Assembly: GCF_003855095.1 (NCBI RefSeq)
Contig: NZ_CP033972.1
Span: forward strand, 2,480,001-2,544,000
DNA: 64,000 nucleotides
Origin: Gordonia insulae
GTDB taxonomy: Bacteria; Actinomycetota; Actinomycetes; Mycobacteriales; Mycobacteriaceae
Reading direction: 5' to 3'
The translations under genes were made by a program, and so were the position numbers. Shown in pieces: positions 1-9,498 of the stretch. Positions within the stretch are counted from its first letter, which is position 1, and each line of letters starts with the position of its first letter. The notes beneath the pieces are model-generated. The model was not told the origin of the DNA and searched no databases. It worked only from the letters and a program-made list of their open reading frames with translations.

Positions 1-281
1 ATCCATCGATCTCGTGCTCTGGATCACACTGGTCCGATTGAACGTGCTGCCCCGTTCACGAGCAATGTCCGTTCCGTGAATCGACGAACTGTGAATGCCT
101 ATGGGTCCAGGTCAGGCAGGCCGCGACCGCGCATCATTGGTTGGCGCTAAGGCATCGATAGCCGAACGCATCGTTTTGCCGCGGGTGCGCGACAGGCATG
201 CTGAGAGGGTCGACCAGTGTGGCCTCGGCCACCATCGGCTGCTGTTCGACACGAATCCGCCGACGAGAAGAAGAGGTCACG

Positions 282-1478
282 ATGACCCGACTTGCGCAGA
301 CCCTGGGGTTGACCGACATCCAGTCCGAGATCGTGGCGAATGTTCGTCGGTTCGTGGACAAGCAGATCATCCCGAATGCGCAGGAACTCGAGCACGCCGA
401 CGCCTATCCGCAGGAGATCGTCGACGGGATGCGCGAGATGGGCCTGTTCGGGCTGATGATCCCCGAGGAGTATGGCGGGCTCGGCGAGTCGTTGTTGACC
501 TATGCGCTGTGCGTGGAGGAACTCGCCCGCGGCTGGATGAGCGTGTCGGGGGTCATCAACACCCACTTCATCGTCGCCTACATGCTGCGCCAGCACGGCA
601 CCGACGAACAGAAGCGGCGACTCCTGCCGCGGATGGCCACCGGCGAGGTGCGCGGCGCATTCTCCATGTCCGAACCCGAACTCGGCTCCGACGTGGCCGC
701 GATCAAGACCACCGCCAAACGCACGGGCGACGGCGACTATTCGATCAGCGGCCAGAAGATGTGGCTGACCAACGGTGCCAGTTCCACGCTCGTCGCCGCA
801 TTGGTCCGCACCGAGGAAGGCCACGAGAAACCGCACAAGAACCTGACCACCTTCCTCGTCGAGAAACCTGCCGGATTCGGCGAGGTGCTCCCGGGACTGA
901 CCATCCCGCGCAAGCTCGACAAGATGGGCTACAAGGGCATCGACACCACCGAACTCGTCTTCGACGGCTACCGCGCGTCCGCCGACGACATCCTGGGCGG
1001 CGAGCCCGGCAAGGGCTTTGCGCACATGATGGACGGGGTCGAGGTGGGGCGGGTGAACGTGTCCGCACGCGCCTGCGGTGTCGCCCAGCGCGCTTTCGAA
1101 CTCGCGGTGCGTTACGCCCAGCAACGCTCCACCTTCGGCAAGCCGATCGCCGAACACCAGGCGATCGCGTTCTCGCTGGCGGAGATGGCGACCAAGGTCG
1201 AGGCCGCTCACCTGATGATGGTGAACGCCGCCCGGCTCAAGGACTCCGGTGAACGCAACGACGTCGCGGCCGGCATGGCCAAGTACCTCTGTAGCGAGTA
1301 CTGCGCCGAGGTCACCCAGGCCGGCTTCCGCATTCACGGCGGCTACGGATACTCGAAAGAGTTCGAGATCGAACGCCTCATGCGCGAAGCCCCCTTCCTG
1401 CTCATCGGCGAAGGCACCAGCGAGATCCAGAAACAGATCATCAGCAAGGGACTTCTTCGCGAGTACCGCGAGAACTGA
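282..1478 (+). CDS. Acyl-CoA dehydrogenase (FadE family)
   Basis: Flavin-dependent oxidation of an acyl-CoA to the 2-enoyl-CoA in the cytoplasm; chain length cannot be read from sequence. The 398-aa protein has the usual family length: N-terminal helical domain, the middle-domain FSMSEPELGSD motif (residues 127-137) and a C-terminal helical domain with R-x-T-F-G-K-P-I. The C-terminal IGEGTSEIQ segment holds Glu377 at the position of the catalytic base in medium-chain enzymes. The chosen ATG follows a purine-rich ribosome site (gaagaagagg); an in-frame ATG 84 bases upstream lacks one. It lies 11 bases before a second acyl-CoA dehydrogenase gene, so the two are probably co-transcribed and may act as a pair or heteromer. 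Confidence 0.9.
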   Translation: MTRLAQTLGLTDIQSEIVANVRRFVDKQIIPNAQELEHADAYPQEIVDGMREMGLFGLMIPEEYGGLGESLLTYALCVEELARGWMSVSGVINTHFIVAYMLRQHGTDEQKRRLLPRMATGEVRGAFSMSEPELGSDVAAIKTTAKRTGDGDYSISGQKMWLTNGASSTLVAALVRTEEGHEKPHKNLTTFLVEKPAGFGEVLPGLTIPRKLDKMGYKGIDTTELVFDGYRASADDILGGEPGKGFAHMMDGVEVGRVNVSARACGVAQRAFELAVRYAQQRSTFGKPIAEHQAIAFSLAEMATKVEAAHLMMVNAARLKDSGERNDVAAGMAKYLCSEYCAEVTQAGFRIHGGYGYSKEFEIERLMREAPFLLIGEGTSEIQKQIISKGLLREYREN

Positions 1479-1489
1479 GGGGAGATCAC

Positions 1490-2647
1490 ATGCAGCGCAC
1501 CGTGTTCAGCGAGGATCACGAAGCCTTCCGCAAAACCGTTCGAGATTTCATCGCCAAAGAGGTGGTGCCGCAGTATCCCGACTGGGAGAAGCAGGGACAT
1601 CCGCCGCGCGAGTTCTACAACCGGCTCGGCGATCTCGGCGTGCTCGGCATCGAGGCACCCGAGGAGTACGGCGGCGGCGGTGTCACCGACTTCACCTATT
1701 CGATGGTGATTGCCGAGGAGACGTCGGCGGCCGGCGTGAGTTTCGGCAGCTACTCGGTCCACTCGAACCTGATCCTCCCCTACCTGCTGGAACACGCGAC
1801 CGACGACCAGAAGCAGCGGTGGCTGCCCGGATTCTGTTCCGGTGACATCATGTTCGCAATCGCGATGACCGAGCCGGGCACGGGTTCGGATCTCGCGAAC
1901 ATCTCCACCACGGCAACGCTGACCGAGGACGGCACCCACTACATCCTCGACGGCGCGAAGACGTTCATCACCGGCGGCGCACTCGCGGACCGTGTGCTGG
2001 TGGTCTGCCGGACCGCGCCGTACGACGCGGGCAATCGCCGGGCGGGATTGTCGATCCTCGTCGTCGACACCACATCCGAGGGATACACCGTCGGACGCAA
2101 GTTGGAGAAGATCGGCCTCAAGGCCTCGGATACGGCAGAACTGTCGTTCAACGCCGTCAAGGTGCCCGTCGAGGATCGTCTCGGGGACGAGGGCGAGGGC
2201 TTCTCGTACCTCACTCACAATCTGGCGCAGGAACGCCTCACCATCGCGATCGGCGCATCGGCGACCGCGGCCGCTGCCGTGCAGCACGCGCTCGCCTACA
2301 CCAAGGAGCGCGACGTCTTCGGCAAGCCGGTGGCCTCGTTCCAGAACACCAAGTTCGTTCTCGCGGAATGCTCTGCCGACGTCGAGGCGATCCGCCAGTT
2401 CGTCGACCGAGCCCTTGATCTGCACAACGCCGGTGAACTCTCGGTCCCCGACGCGGCCCGGGTGAAGCTGTTCGCGACCGAGACCGCCGGACGTGTCATC
2501 GACAAGTGCCTGCAGCTACACGGCGGATACGGCTACATCCTCGAGTACCCGATCGCGCGGCTCTACGCCGACACCCGGGTGTCGCGGATCTACGGCGGCA
2601 CCAACGAGGTGATGAAGACGATCATCGCGAAGGATCTGGGCCTGTGA
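1490..2647 (+). CDS. Acyl-CoA dehydrogenase, LCAD-like
   Basis: Second acyl-CoA dehydrogenase of the pair, 385 aa. The middle domain has MTEPGTGSDL (residues 126-135). The C-terminal motif reads IYGGTNEVM (about 367-375), with Gly where medium-chain enzymes have the catalytic Glu. That pattern is typical of long-chain and isovaleryl-type enzymes, whose base lies earlier; Glu248 in AQERL matches this alternative position. The enzyme is therefore probably active and not degenerate. The ribosome site gaggggagat precedes the ATG. Substrate unknown; co-expression with the preceding dehydrogenase is likely from the 11-base gap. Confidence 0.9.
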   Translation: MQRTVFSEDHEAFRKTVRDFIAKEVVPQYPDWEKQGHPPREFYNRLGDLGVLGIEAPEEYGGGGVTDFTYSMVIAEETSAAGVSFGSYSVHSNLILPYLLEHATDDQKQRWLPGFCSGDIMFAIAMTEPGTGSDLANISTTATLTEDGTHYILDGAKTFITGGALADRVLVVCRTAPYDAGNRRAGLSILVVDTTSEGYTVGRKLEKIGLKASDTAELSFNAVKVPVEDRLGDEGEGFSYLTHNLAQERLTIAIGASATAAAAVQHALAYTKERDVFGKPVASFQNTKFVLAECSADVEAIRQFVDRALDLHNAGELSVPDAARVKLFATETAGRVIDKCLQLHGGYGYILEYPIARLYADTRVSRIYGGTNEVMKTIIAKDLGL

Positions 2648-2708
2648 CGGTCGGGCCACGCAGTCGCACAGTGCTTTGACCGCGTGGCCCGCAGGCTAGG
2701 CTCGGGGT

Positions 2709-4724
2709 GTGTCTGTCTACGAGCACGGATTCGCGCGGGTCGCCGGCGCGGTGCCGGTCGTGTCGATCGCCGACCCGGTGGTCAATGCCGAGCGCACCGT
2801 CGAGCTGCTGCGCACGGCCACCGACGAGGGTGCCGGCCTGGTGGTGTTCCCGGAACTCGGTTTGTGCGGCTACAGCATCGACGACCTCGTCCAGCAGGAT
2901 GCGGTACTCGATGCCTGCCTGACGGGTCTGCAGACGGTGGTGGACGCGACCCGCGGCACACGTCCGCTCGTCGCCGTCGGGCTGCCGCTGGTCGTCGGCG
3001 ACGGCCTGTACAACTGCGCCGCCGTGCTCCACGACGGCCAGATCCTGGGCGTGGTGCCGAAGTCGTATCTGCCGAACTATCGGGAGTTCTACGAACAGCG
3101 GTACTTCTCCGCGGCCCGGGACGCCGCGGTCACCACCGCGACCGTGCTCGGGCGGGAGGTGCCGTTCGGTGCCGACCTCATCTTCGAGGCCGTCGACCTC
3201 GAGGGCTTCGCGGTGCACGTCGAGATCTGCGAGGACGGCTGGGTACCCATCCCGCCGAGCACCTGGGCCGCACTCGCCGGCGCGACGGTGCTGGCGAACC
3301 TGTCCGGCAGCCCGGTGACCGTGGGCAAGGAGTCATACCGGAAGTCGCTGTGCACCAGCCACTCCGCGCGTTGCATCGCCGCCCACATCTATGTCGCGGC
3401 GGGTTTCGGCGAATCGACCACCGACCTCGCGTGGGATGGTGACGCCCTGATCACCGAGAACGGCACCCTGTTGGCCCGCACCGATCAGTTCGAGATGACC
3501 GAACAGATCATCAGCGCCGACATCGACCTCGACCGACTGCGTCAGGAACGCATGCGGATGATCAGCCTGCGCGACCAGGTGGGTGATTTCGCCACCGATC
3601 TGAAGCCCTTGCGCCGCATCCGCTTCCGGCTGGGTGCCACCGAGGAGATAGACGACACGCTGCGGCGCGAGGTCGCGCGGTTCCCGTTCGTGCCCGCGGA
3701 CTCCGCCGACCGCGATGCCCGGTGCCGGGAGGTCGGCAACATCCAGGTGCAGGGACTCGCCGCACGTCTGCGGGCCACGGGCATCGACAAGATCGTCATC
3801 GGCGTGTCCGGCGGCCTCGACTCCACGCTCGCGCTTCTGGTCGCGGTCGACACCTTCGATCGGCTGGGACTGCCGCGGACGAACATCCTCGCGTACACCA
3901 TGCCCGGATTCGCCACCGGCACAGCCACGTTACGGCGCGCCCACGTGCTGATGGACTCGCTCGGCGTCGCCGGAACGGAGCTCGACATCCGTCCGTCGTG
4001 CGAGCAGATGCTCGCCGATCTCGGGCATCCGTACGCGCGCGGTGAGAAGGTCTACGACGTCACCTTCGAGAACGTGCAGGCGGGCGAACGGACATCCCAC
4101 CTGTTCCGGCTGGCCAACCACAACGGCGCGATCGTGCTCGGCACCGGCGACCTCTCCGAACTGGCCATCGGCTGGTGCACCTACGGCGTGGGCGACCAGA
4201 TGTCGCACTACAACGTGAACTCGTCGGTGCCGAAAACCCTGATCCAGCATCTGATCCGGTGGATGATCACGACCAGCACGTACTCGCAGGAGACCACCGA
4301 CACGCTCGCCGAGATCCTGGACGACGTGATCTCCCCCGAACTGGTCCCGGCGGACGACGACGGCGCCATCCAGAGCACCGAGGGGACGGTCGGGCCGTAC
4401 GAACTGCACGACTTCTTCCTCTATCACCTGACCCGCTTCGGCTACCGTCCGGCGAAGATCGCCTACCTGGCGTCGCAGGCGTGGGGCGATCGCGGACGTG
4501 GCGCCTGGTCGGAACTGATTGTCGCGCAACGTCGCAACGAATACGACCCGTCGACCATCGAGCACTGGCTGTCGGTGTTCCTCAAACGGTTCATGAGCAG
4601 CCAGTTCAAGCGGACGGCCATGCCGAACGGCCCGAAGATCGGCTCCGGCGGTTCCCTGTCACCCCGGGGCGACTGGCGGTCGCCGTCCGACGCGAGCAGC
4701 CGCACCTGGCTCGACGCCCTCTGA
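2709..4724 (+). CDS. nadE: Glutamine-dependent NAD+ synthetase
   Basis: Catalyses the last step of NAD+ synthesis: nicotinic acid adenine dinucleotide, ATP and glutamine give NAD+. The 671-aa, two-domain form is seen. The N-terminal nitrilase-type glutaminase carries the Glu49-Lys118-Cys174 triad ([25 protein letters not shown]). The C-terminal synthetase carries the ATP-pyrophosphatase loop SGGLDS (367-372). This matches the long mycobacterial NadE and not the short ammonia-dependent form. The start is a GTG (reads SVYEHGFAR next) 61 bases after the acyl-CoA dehydrogenase stop. The gene ends 19 bases from the converging acyltransferase gene. Confidence 0.95.
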   Translation: MSVYEHGFARVAGAVPVVSIADPVVNAERTVELLRTATDEGAGLVVFPELGLCGYSIDDLVQQDAVLDACLTGLQTVVDATRGTRPLVAVGLPLVVGDGLYNCAAVLHDGQILGVVPKSYLPNYREFYEQRYFSAARDAAVTTATVLGREVPFGADLIFEAVDLEGFAVHVEICEDGWVPIPPSTWAALAGATVLANLSGSPVTVGKESYRKSLCTSHSARCIAAHIYVAAGFGESTTDLAWDGDALITENGTLLARTDQFEMTEQIISADIDLDRLRQERMRMISLRDQVGDFATDLKPLRRIRFRLGATEEIDDTLRREVARFPFVPADSADRDARCREVGNIQVQGLAARLRATGIDKIVIGVSGGLDSTLALLVAVDTFDRLGLPRTNILAYTMPGFATGTATLRRAHVLMDSLGVAGTELDIRPSCEQMLADLGHPYARGEKVYDVTFENVQAGERTSHLFRLANHNGAIVLGTGDLSELAIGWCTYGVGDQMSHYNVNSSVPKTLIQHLIRWMITTSTYSQETTDTLAEILDDVISPELVPADDDGAIQSTEGTVGPYELHDFFLYHLTRFGYRPAKIAYLASQAWGDRGRGAWSELIVAQRRNEYDPSTIEHWLSVFLKRFMSSQFKRTAMPNGPKIGSGGSLSPRGDWRSPSDASSRTWLDAL

Positions 4725-4743
4725 CCCGATCGGTTCGTGCAGC

Positions 4744-6144
4744 TCAGTCGCACGCCTCGAGCAGCTGCTTGAGCTCCTCGTCGAAGGCGTGGGCGATCGC
4801 CCAGACGTCGGGCGCATGGTCGGTGCAGGCGAGGATGCCGACGTTGATGTGACCGTCCGCGGAGAACACGGTGATGTTGAGGCCCAGGCCGTGGAAGATC
4901 GGGCCCAGCGGGTACACCCCGGTGACCCGCGACCCCAGGAAGTAGACCGGGAAGTCGGGACCCGCGACGTTGGAGACCAGGACGTTGAAGATCGGCGGAT
5001 GCGACAGCGCCAGCCCACGGTCGCCGTAGAGCTTCATGAGCGTCGACATCGTGGTACCCGGGGCGAACTGGGCCCACGCGCGCAGGATGTTCGCATCGAT
5101 GTCGGCGTGGTGGTCCTTGGAGGTGCGCGCGAAGGTCGCGGCCTGCTCGACGCGTTCCACCGGATCGTCGAGGTCGGTCGGCAACTGGGTGAACATGCCG
5201 GTCACCTTGTTGGTGCCACCGGTCACCAGGGAACTCTCGTCGGCGCCGTGCACCGACACCGGCACCATCGCGACCAGCGGCTGCTCGGGCAGTTCACCGT
5301 GTTCCTCGAGATAGCTGCGCATCGCACCACCGGTGATGGCCAGGATGACGTCGTTGATCTTCACGCCGAAACGATTCTTGACCCGCTTGATGTCGTCGAG
5401 GGACAGCTGGGTCAGCGCCAGAGATCGATGTGGCGTGATCGGCGCATTGAACCGGGTGCGCGGCGCACGGAACGGCGCGGGCATGGCGGTGTTCGATCGC
5501 GTCCGGCGAAGCCACCCGACCGGGACCCCGACGGTCCCCGGGATCAGTTTGGCCATCGCGATGGGCCGCTGCACGAAATAGTTGACCGCACCGGTCACCG
5601 CCATCGTGGTGCGCGACGATCCACCGGCGGTCTGGTGGATCTTCTCCACATCGAGATCCGGGGCCTCGGGCGTCATCGTGCACAGCTGGGCGAGCAGATC
5701 GGCACTGGTCACACCGTCCACGCCCGCGTGGTGCATCCGTAGCATCGCGGCGACCTTGCCGTCGGCGAGTCCCTCGATGACCCACAGCTCCCACAACGGC
5801 TTGCCCCGGTCGAGGGTCTGTCCGGCCAGATGCGCGCACAGTTCGGTCAACTCGAGCACGCTGCCGGGCGCCGGCACCCCGACCCGGTGGACGTGACGTT
5901 CGATGTCGAAGTCGTCGTCCTCGATCCACACCGGGTGATCGATGTTGAGGACCGAATTGTCCAGCTTGCGGCGGAAATTGGGCAGCGCACTGATCCGGCG
6001 TTCCAGTTCGTCGCGCAGTTTGGGAAAGCTGTACCCGCCGGGCATGGTGCTCGGATCGATCTCGATCAGCCCGATGACGTGCATGAGCTGAGATCGTGTC
6101 TCGAGATAGAGAAACGACGCATCGAGCCCGCTGAGACGCTGCAT
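4744..6144 (-). CDS. WS/DGAT-family wax ester synthase / diacylglycerol acyltransferase
   Basis: Membrane-associated acyltransferase of the bacterial bifunctional family that esterifies an acyl-CoA to diacylglycerol or a fatty alcohol for storage lipid. The 466-aa protein starts MQRLSGLDASFLYLE, the family's characteristic N-terminus. PLWELWVIEGL (116-126) is followed by the active-site HHAGVDG (138-144, HHxxxDG). An upstream in-frame start exists, but the family alignment begins at the chosen ATG. The gene is divergent from the NTF2-like gene, and a KstR-like palindrome lies in their shared promoter region, so control by a lipid- or steroid-responsive TetR regulator is possible. Confidence 0.92.
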   Translation of the reverse strand: MQRLSGLDASFLYLETRSQLMHVIGLIEIDPSTMPGGYSFPKLRDELERRISALPNFRRKLDNSVLNIDHPVWIEDDDFDIERHVHRVGVPAPGSVLELTELCAHLAGQTLDRGKPLWELWVIEGLADGKVAAMLRMHHAGVDGVTSADLLAQLCTMTPEAPDLDVEKIHQTAGGSSRTTMAVTGAVNYFVQRPIAMAKLIPGTVGVPVGWLRRTRSNTAMPAPFRAPRTRFNAPITPHRSLALTQLSLDDIKRVKNRFGVKINDVILAITGGAMRSYLEEHGELPEQPLVAMVPVSVHGADESSLVTGGTNKVTGMFTQLPTDLDDPVERVEQAATFARTSKDHHADIDANILRAWAQFAPGTTMSTLMKLYGDRGLALSHPPIFNVLVSNVAGPDFPVYFLGSRVTGVYPLGPIFHGLGLNITVFSADGHINVGILACTDHAPDVWAIAHAFDEELKQLLEACD

Positions 6145-6257
6145 TGCACCACTACTTCCTCGTGATCGGAGACCACGCGACCCCGGCGTGACCATGATGC
6201 ACCGGGGAATCGACCGCCGCACGGATATACCGCGGAGTTCACGTCAACCGAACATTT

Positions 6258-6273
6258 CTAGAACACGTTCTAG
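6258..6273. promoter_or_regulatory. KstR-like TetR operator (palindrome)
   Basis: CTAGAACACGTTCTAG has perfect 7-base arms (CTAGAAC/GTTCTAG) around AC. It fits the published KstR core TNNAACNNGTTNNA exactly. It lies 114 bases upstream of the acyltransferase start and 16 bases before the NTF2-like start, so a bound repressor would sit at the downstream gene's promoter. Naming KstR is inference from the motif; other TetR regulators can bind similar palindromes. Confidence 0.6.
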
Positions 6274-6288
6274 TACGATTCGTCCTCG

Positions 6289-6801
6289 ATGACCACTTTC
6301 ACCGCCACCGAACTCGACGAAGCATTCCGCGGGTTCCAGCAGACTGTCGCCGAGATCGCGATCAGCCGCGACTGGGACCGCTTCGCCGAGCTGTTCACCG
6401 AGGACGCCGACTACGTCGAACACGCACTGGGCACGATGTCGGGCCGCGAGGAGATCCGTAGCTGGATCTGGAAGACGATGACCGCGTTCCCCGGGAGCCA
6501 CATGACGGGATACCCGTCGCTGTGGCATGTCGTCGACGCCCCGACCGGCCGGGTGATCTGCGAGGTCGACAACCCGATGCGCGATCCCGGCGACGGCACC
6601 CTGATCACCGCGACCAACATCACCATCCTCACCTACGCGGGCAACGGTCTGTGGAGTCGCGAGGAGGACGTCTACAACCCGATGGAGTTCGGACAGGCCG
6701 CCATGAGGTGGTGCGAGAAGTCGGCCGAACTCGGTACCCTTGACGAGGACGCGGCCCGATGGATGGAGACATTCGGGGTCATGTTCGCCCGGCGGCGGTA
6801 G
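6289..6801 (+). CDS. NTF2-like / SnoaL-like domain protein
   Basis: A 170-aa soluble protein with the cone-shaped NTF2-like fold signature: an N-terminal helix (LDEAFRGFQQTVAEIAIS), W-D-R-F-A-E-L-F-T-E-D-A-D-Y-V (about 25-39), then alternating strands ending in ITATNITILTY. Members are isomerases, dehydratases, hydrolases or ligand-binding proteins, so the reaction cannot be assigned. The gene follows directly on the KstR-like palindrome, which suggests a role in sterol or lipid metabolism. The ATG lies close to the operator; no strong ribosome site is seen, and the transcript may be nearly leaderless. Function unknown. Confidence 0.8.
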   Translation: MTTFTATELDEAFRGFQQTVAEIAISRDWDRFAELFTEDADYVEHALGTMSGREEIRSWIWKTMTAFPGSHMTGYPSLWHVVDAPTGRVICEVDNPMRDPGDGTLITATNITILTYAGNGLWSREEDVYNPMEFGQAAMRWCEKSAELGTLDEDAARWMETFGVMFARRR

Positions 6802-7000
6802 CCGGGGCTGCGGGGGGATTCGGCGGCACCGCCTGGGGAGCGGCGGCCTGCGGATCGGCTGTGAATCCGCGTCGAACGACACACAACACGGGCTCGGTCG
6901 GCCATCATCGACCGGGCACGGGACATATGTCGCCGCCGAGGCCGGAGCGTGACCGAGAACACGCATCGCGCACGTAACGGCACATACGCGCGGTTACGAT

Positions 7001-7014
7001 TCCGTAAGTACGGA
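7001..7014. promoter_or_regulatory. Palindrome upstream of desaturase gene
   Basis: TCCGTAAGTACGGA has perfect 6-base arms around AG, 117 bases upstream of the desaturase start in a 329-base intergenic region that otherwise shows no gene. Mycobacterial desA1 and desA2 are known to be repressed by the acyl-CoA-responsive regulator MadR. Whether this is such a site is an inference I cannot test here. Confidence 0.4.
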
Positions 7015-7130
7015 CTTGGGCCAGGTGGACAGGTGTCGTACCCTGGACCACTGATCACCACGCAGTCCCGCGCCGAGCAGACCACAGACAACAGGCATGA
7101 CATGCGGACCACCACCGTTCGGAGGCAACA

Positions 7131-8123
7131 ATGGCACGCGAGCTGACCCAGCTTGAGCTCCTCAAGGAGCTGGCACCGGTCGCCGAGGACAACGTCAACC
7201 GGCACCTCAAGATCGCCAAGGACTGGAACCCGCACGACTACATCCCGTGGGACGAGGGCAAGAACTACGCGGCGCTCGGCGGCGTCGACTACGACCCCGA
7301 GCAGTCCCAGCTCGGTGAGGTCGCCAAGGCGGCCATGATCACCAACCTGCTGACCGAGGACAATCTGCCGTCCTATCACCGGGTCATCGCCGAGAACTTC
7401 TCGATGGACTCGGCATGGGGCCACTGGGTCGGCCGTTGGACCGCCGAGGAGAACCGACACGGCATCGCGATGCGCGACTACCTCGTCGTGACCCGCGGCG
7501 TGGATCCCGTCGCCCTCGAAGAAGCCCGGATGATCCACATGACCAACGGCTACGACCCGATGCTGGCGGCCGCGGGACGCGCCGACGAGCTCGAGGAGTA
7601 CGCCGACGAACTGGGCATCCTGCACTCCGTCGCCTACGTGACCTTCCAGGAGCTGGCCACCCGCGTGAGCCACCGCAACACCGGCAAGGCCTGCAACGAC
7701 CCGATCGCCGACCGGATGCTGCAGCGCATCGCCGCCGACGAGAACCTGCACATGATCTTCTACCGCAACATCTGCGGTGCGGGCATGGACATCTCGCCCG
7801 ATCAGACGCTGCGAGCGGTCACCGACATCGTCACCAACTTCCAGATGCCCGGCGCCGGCATGCCGAACTTCCGTCGTCACGGTGTGCTGATGGCCAAGCA
7901 CGGCATCTACGACCTGCGCCAGCACCTCGAAGAGGTCATCATGCCGGTCCTGCGCAAGTGGAAGGTCTTCGAGCGGGAGGACTTCACCTCCGCCGGCGAG
8001 CAGACCCGCGAGGAGCTCTCCTCGTTCCTCGAGCAGCTCGAGAAGGACACCATCCGCTTCGAGGAGATGCGCGACCGGTCGCTCGCCCGCGAGGCCAAGA
8101 AGCGGGAGCAGCAGGCATCCTGA
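7131..8123 (+). CDS. desA1: Acyl-[ACP] desaturase, DesA1-like
   Basis: Soluble di-iron desaturase that inserts a double bond into acyl-ACP; in mycobacteria DesA1 acts in mycolic acid precursor synthesis. The 330-aa protein has the ferritin-like iron ligands: Glu76 (TEDNLPSYH), Glu107/His110 (AEENRHG), Glu174 (FQELATR) and Glu204/His207 (DENLH). The N-terminus (NRHLKIAKDWNPHDYIPW) closely resembles M. tuberculosis DesA1 as I recall it. A ribosome site (cggaggcaac) precedes the ATG. As in mycobacteria, a tRNA-dihydrouridine synthase gene follows immediately. Confidence 0.93.
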   Translation: MARELTQLELLKELAPVAEDNVNRHLKIAKDWNPHDYIPWDEGKNYAALGGVDYDPEQSQLGEVAKAAMITNLLTEDNLPSYHRVIAENFSMDSAWGHWVGRWTAEENRHGIAMRDYLVVTRGVDPVALEEARMIHMTNGYDPMLAAAGRADELEEYADELGILHSVAYVTFQELATRVSHRNTGKACNDPIADRMLQRIAADENLHMIFYRNICGAGMDISPDQTLRAVTDIVTNFQMPGAGMPNFRRHGVLMAKHGIYDLRQHLEEVIMPVLRKWKVFEREDFTSAGEQTREELSSFLEQLEKDTIRFEEMRDRSLAREAKKREQQAS

Positions 8124-8137
8124 GCACCGCACCGATC

Positions 8138-9325
8138 TTGTCGACGCCGGCGCCCTCGATCTCCGAGGGCGCCGGTTCGGCGTCGGCTCCGCTGCGGATC
8201 GGGTCGATCGAGCTCTCCAGCCCGGTCGTACTCGCACCGATGGCCGGCGTCACCAACGTCGCGTTCCGCACGCTGTGCCGCGAACTCGAACTCGAACGCA
8301 CCGGCACGGTGTCGGGGCTGTACGTGTGTGAGATGGTCACCGCCCGCGCCCTGGTCGAGCGGCACCCGGTGACCATGCACATGACCACGTTCGGGCCCGA
8401 CGAGAACCCGCGGTCGATGCAGCTGTACACGGTCGACCCGGAGAACACCTACGCCGCGGCGAAGATGATCGTCGACGAGAATCTCGCCGACCACATCGAC
8501 ATGAACTTCGGATGCCCGGTCCCCAAGGTCACCCGACGCGGTGGCGGATCGGCGATCCCCTACAAACGCAAGCTGTTCCGTCGCATCGTCGCGGCCGCGG
8601 TGCGCGCCACCGAGGGCACGTCGATCCCGGTGACGGTGAAATTCCGCATCGGCATCGACGACGACCACCACACCCACCTCGACGCCGGCCGCATCGCCGC
8701 CGAAGAGGGCGCGCAGGCCGTGGCACTACACGCCCGCACCGCGTCGCAGCGATACTCGGGCACCGCGGACTGGGATGAGATCGCCCGCCTGAAAGAACAT
8801 GTGACCGATGTGCCGGTGCTGGGCAACGGCGACATCTTCGAGCCTGCGGACGCCGTCGCCATGATGCGTCACACGGGCTGTGACGGTGTGGTCATCGGTC
8901 GCGGCTGCCTGGGTCGGCCGTGGTTGTTCGCCGAGCTCGCGGCCGAACTGAACGGTCTCGCAGCACCTGCCCAGCCCAATCTCGGCGAGGTGTCGAAGAT
9001 CATCGTCCGCCACGGAGAGTTGCTTTCCGCACATCACGGCGAGGACAAGGGCATGCGCGAGATCCGCAAGCACGTCGCCTGGTACCTGCGTGGCTTCCCC
9101 GCCGGCTCCGACCTGCGCAGCCGCTTGTCGCTGGTCAGCACCCTCGATGAACTGAGCGAACTGGTCGCAACCCTGCCCGCCGACGCCGAATTCCCGGCGG
9201 ACGGACACGGACCACGCGGCCGTCAGGGCTCGCCCGCCAAGGTCGCGCTGCCCGACGGATGGCTCGACAACCCCGACGAGGACGTCGTCCCGGAGGGTGC
9301 CGAGATCATGCATTCCGGCGGCTGA
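8138..9325 (+). CDS. dusB: tRNA-dihydrouridine synthase (DusB-like)
   Basis: FMN-dependent reduction of uridine in the tRNA D-loop. The TIM-barrel starts at LRIGSIELSSPVVLAPMAGVT and has DHIDMNFGCPVPKV with the catalytic Cys, then VKFRIGIDD, HARTASQRYSG and GNGDIFEP, with a C-terminal helical tRNA-binding domain. The start is uncertain. The frame is open far upstream inside desA, but no ATG or GTG occurs between the desA stop and the barrel core. A TTG 14 bases after the stop is used here; a CTG overlapping the stop is the other option. It is probably translated together with desA; the pair is conserved in mycobacteria. Confidence 0.88.
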   Translation: MSTPAPSISEGAGSASAPLRIGSIELSSPVVLAPMAGVTNVAFRTLCRELELERTGTVSGLYVCEMVTARALVERHPVTMHMTTFGPDENPRSMQLYTVDPENTYAAAKMIVDENLADHIDMNFGCPVPKVTRRGGGSAIPYKRKLFRRIVAAAVRATEGTSIPVTVKFRIGIDDDHHTHLDAGRIAAEEGAQAVALHARTASQRYSGTADWDEIARLKEHVTDVPVLGNGDIFEPADAVAMMRHTGCDGVVIGRGCLGRPWLFAELAAELNGLAAPAQPNLGEVSKIIVRHGELLSAHHGEDKGMREIRKHVAWYLRGFPAGSDLRSRLSLVSTLDELSELVATLPADAEFPADGHGPRGRQGSPAKVALPDGWLDNPDEDVVPEGAEIMHSGG

Positions 9326-9498
9326 GCACCGAAAATCCTCGAGGATTCGGCCTCACCACAGTGGCTGAGACATGTTCTCAGGTGCAATCAGTACTATGAC
9401 CCGAGGTCCTGCGCCTGTGCAGGGCCATGCAATGGTGCGCCGCGACAGCCCGCGGCCGGCACCAGGTGGCAGCAATCGGGGTTCAAGGGGAAAGTCAG

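Noticed and set aside
1..281. Possible gene end or RNA gene at the window start
   Set aside because: No convincing coding frame, tRNA or structured RNA seen; treated as the upstream region of the first acyl-CoA dehydrogenase gene.
147..1337. Long minus-strand open frame opposite the first acyl-CoA dehydrogenase
   Set aside because: Codon-position GC shadow of a real gene; the translation has no family features. The same applies to many long antisense frames, for example opposite cydABDC, glycosyltransferases and purF.
6949..7146. 65-codon frame in the region before desA
   Set aside because: No ribosome site, overlaps the desA start and reads as low-similarity basic sequence; the region is better explained as promoter DNA.
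7415..8137. 236-codon N-terminal extension of the dihydrouridine synthase
   Set aside because: It lies wholly inside desA, is Arg/Pro-rich and has no similarity to the family; the barrel starts only after the desA stop.
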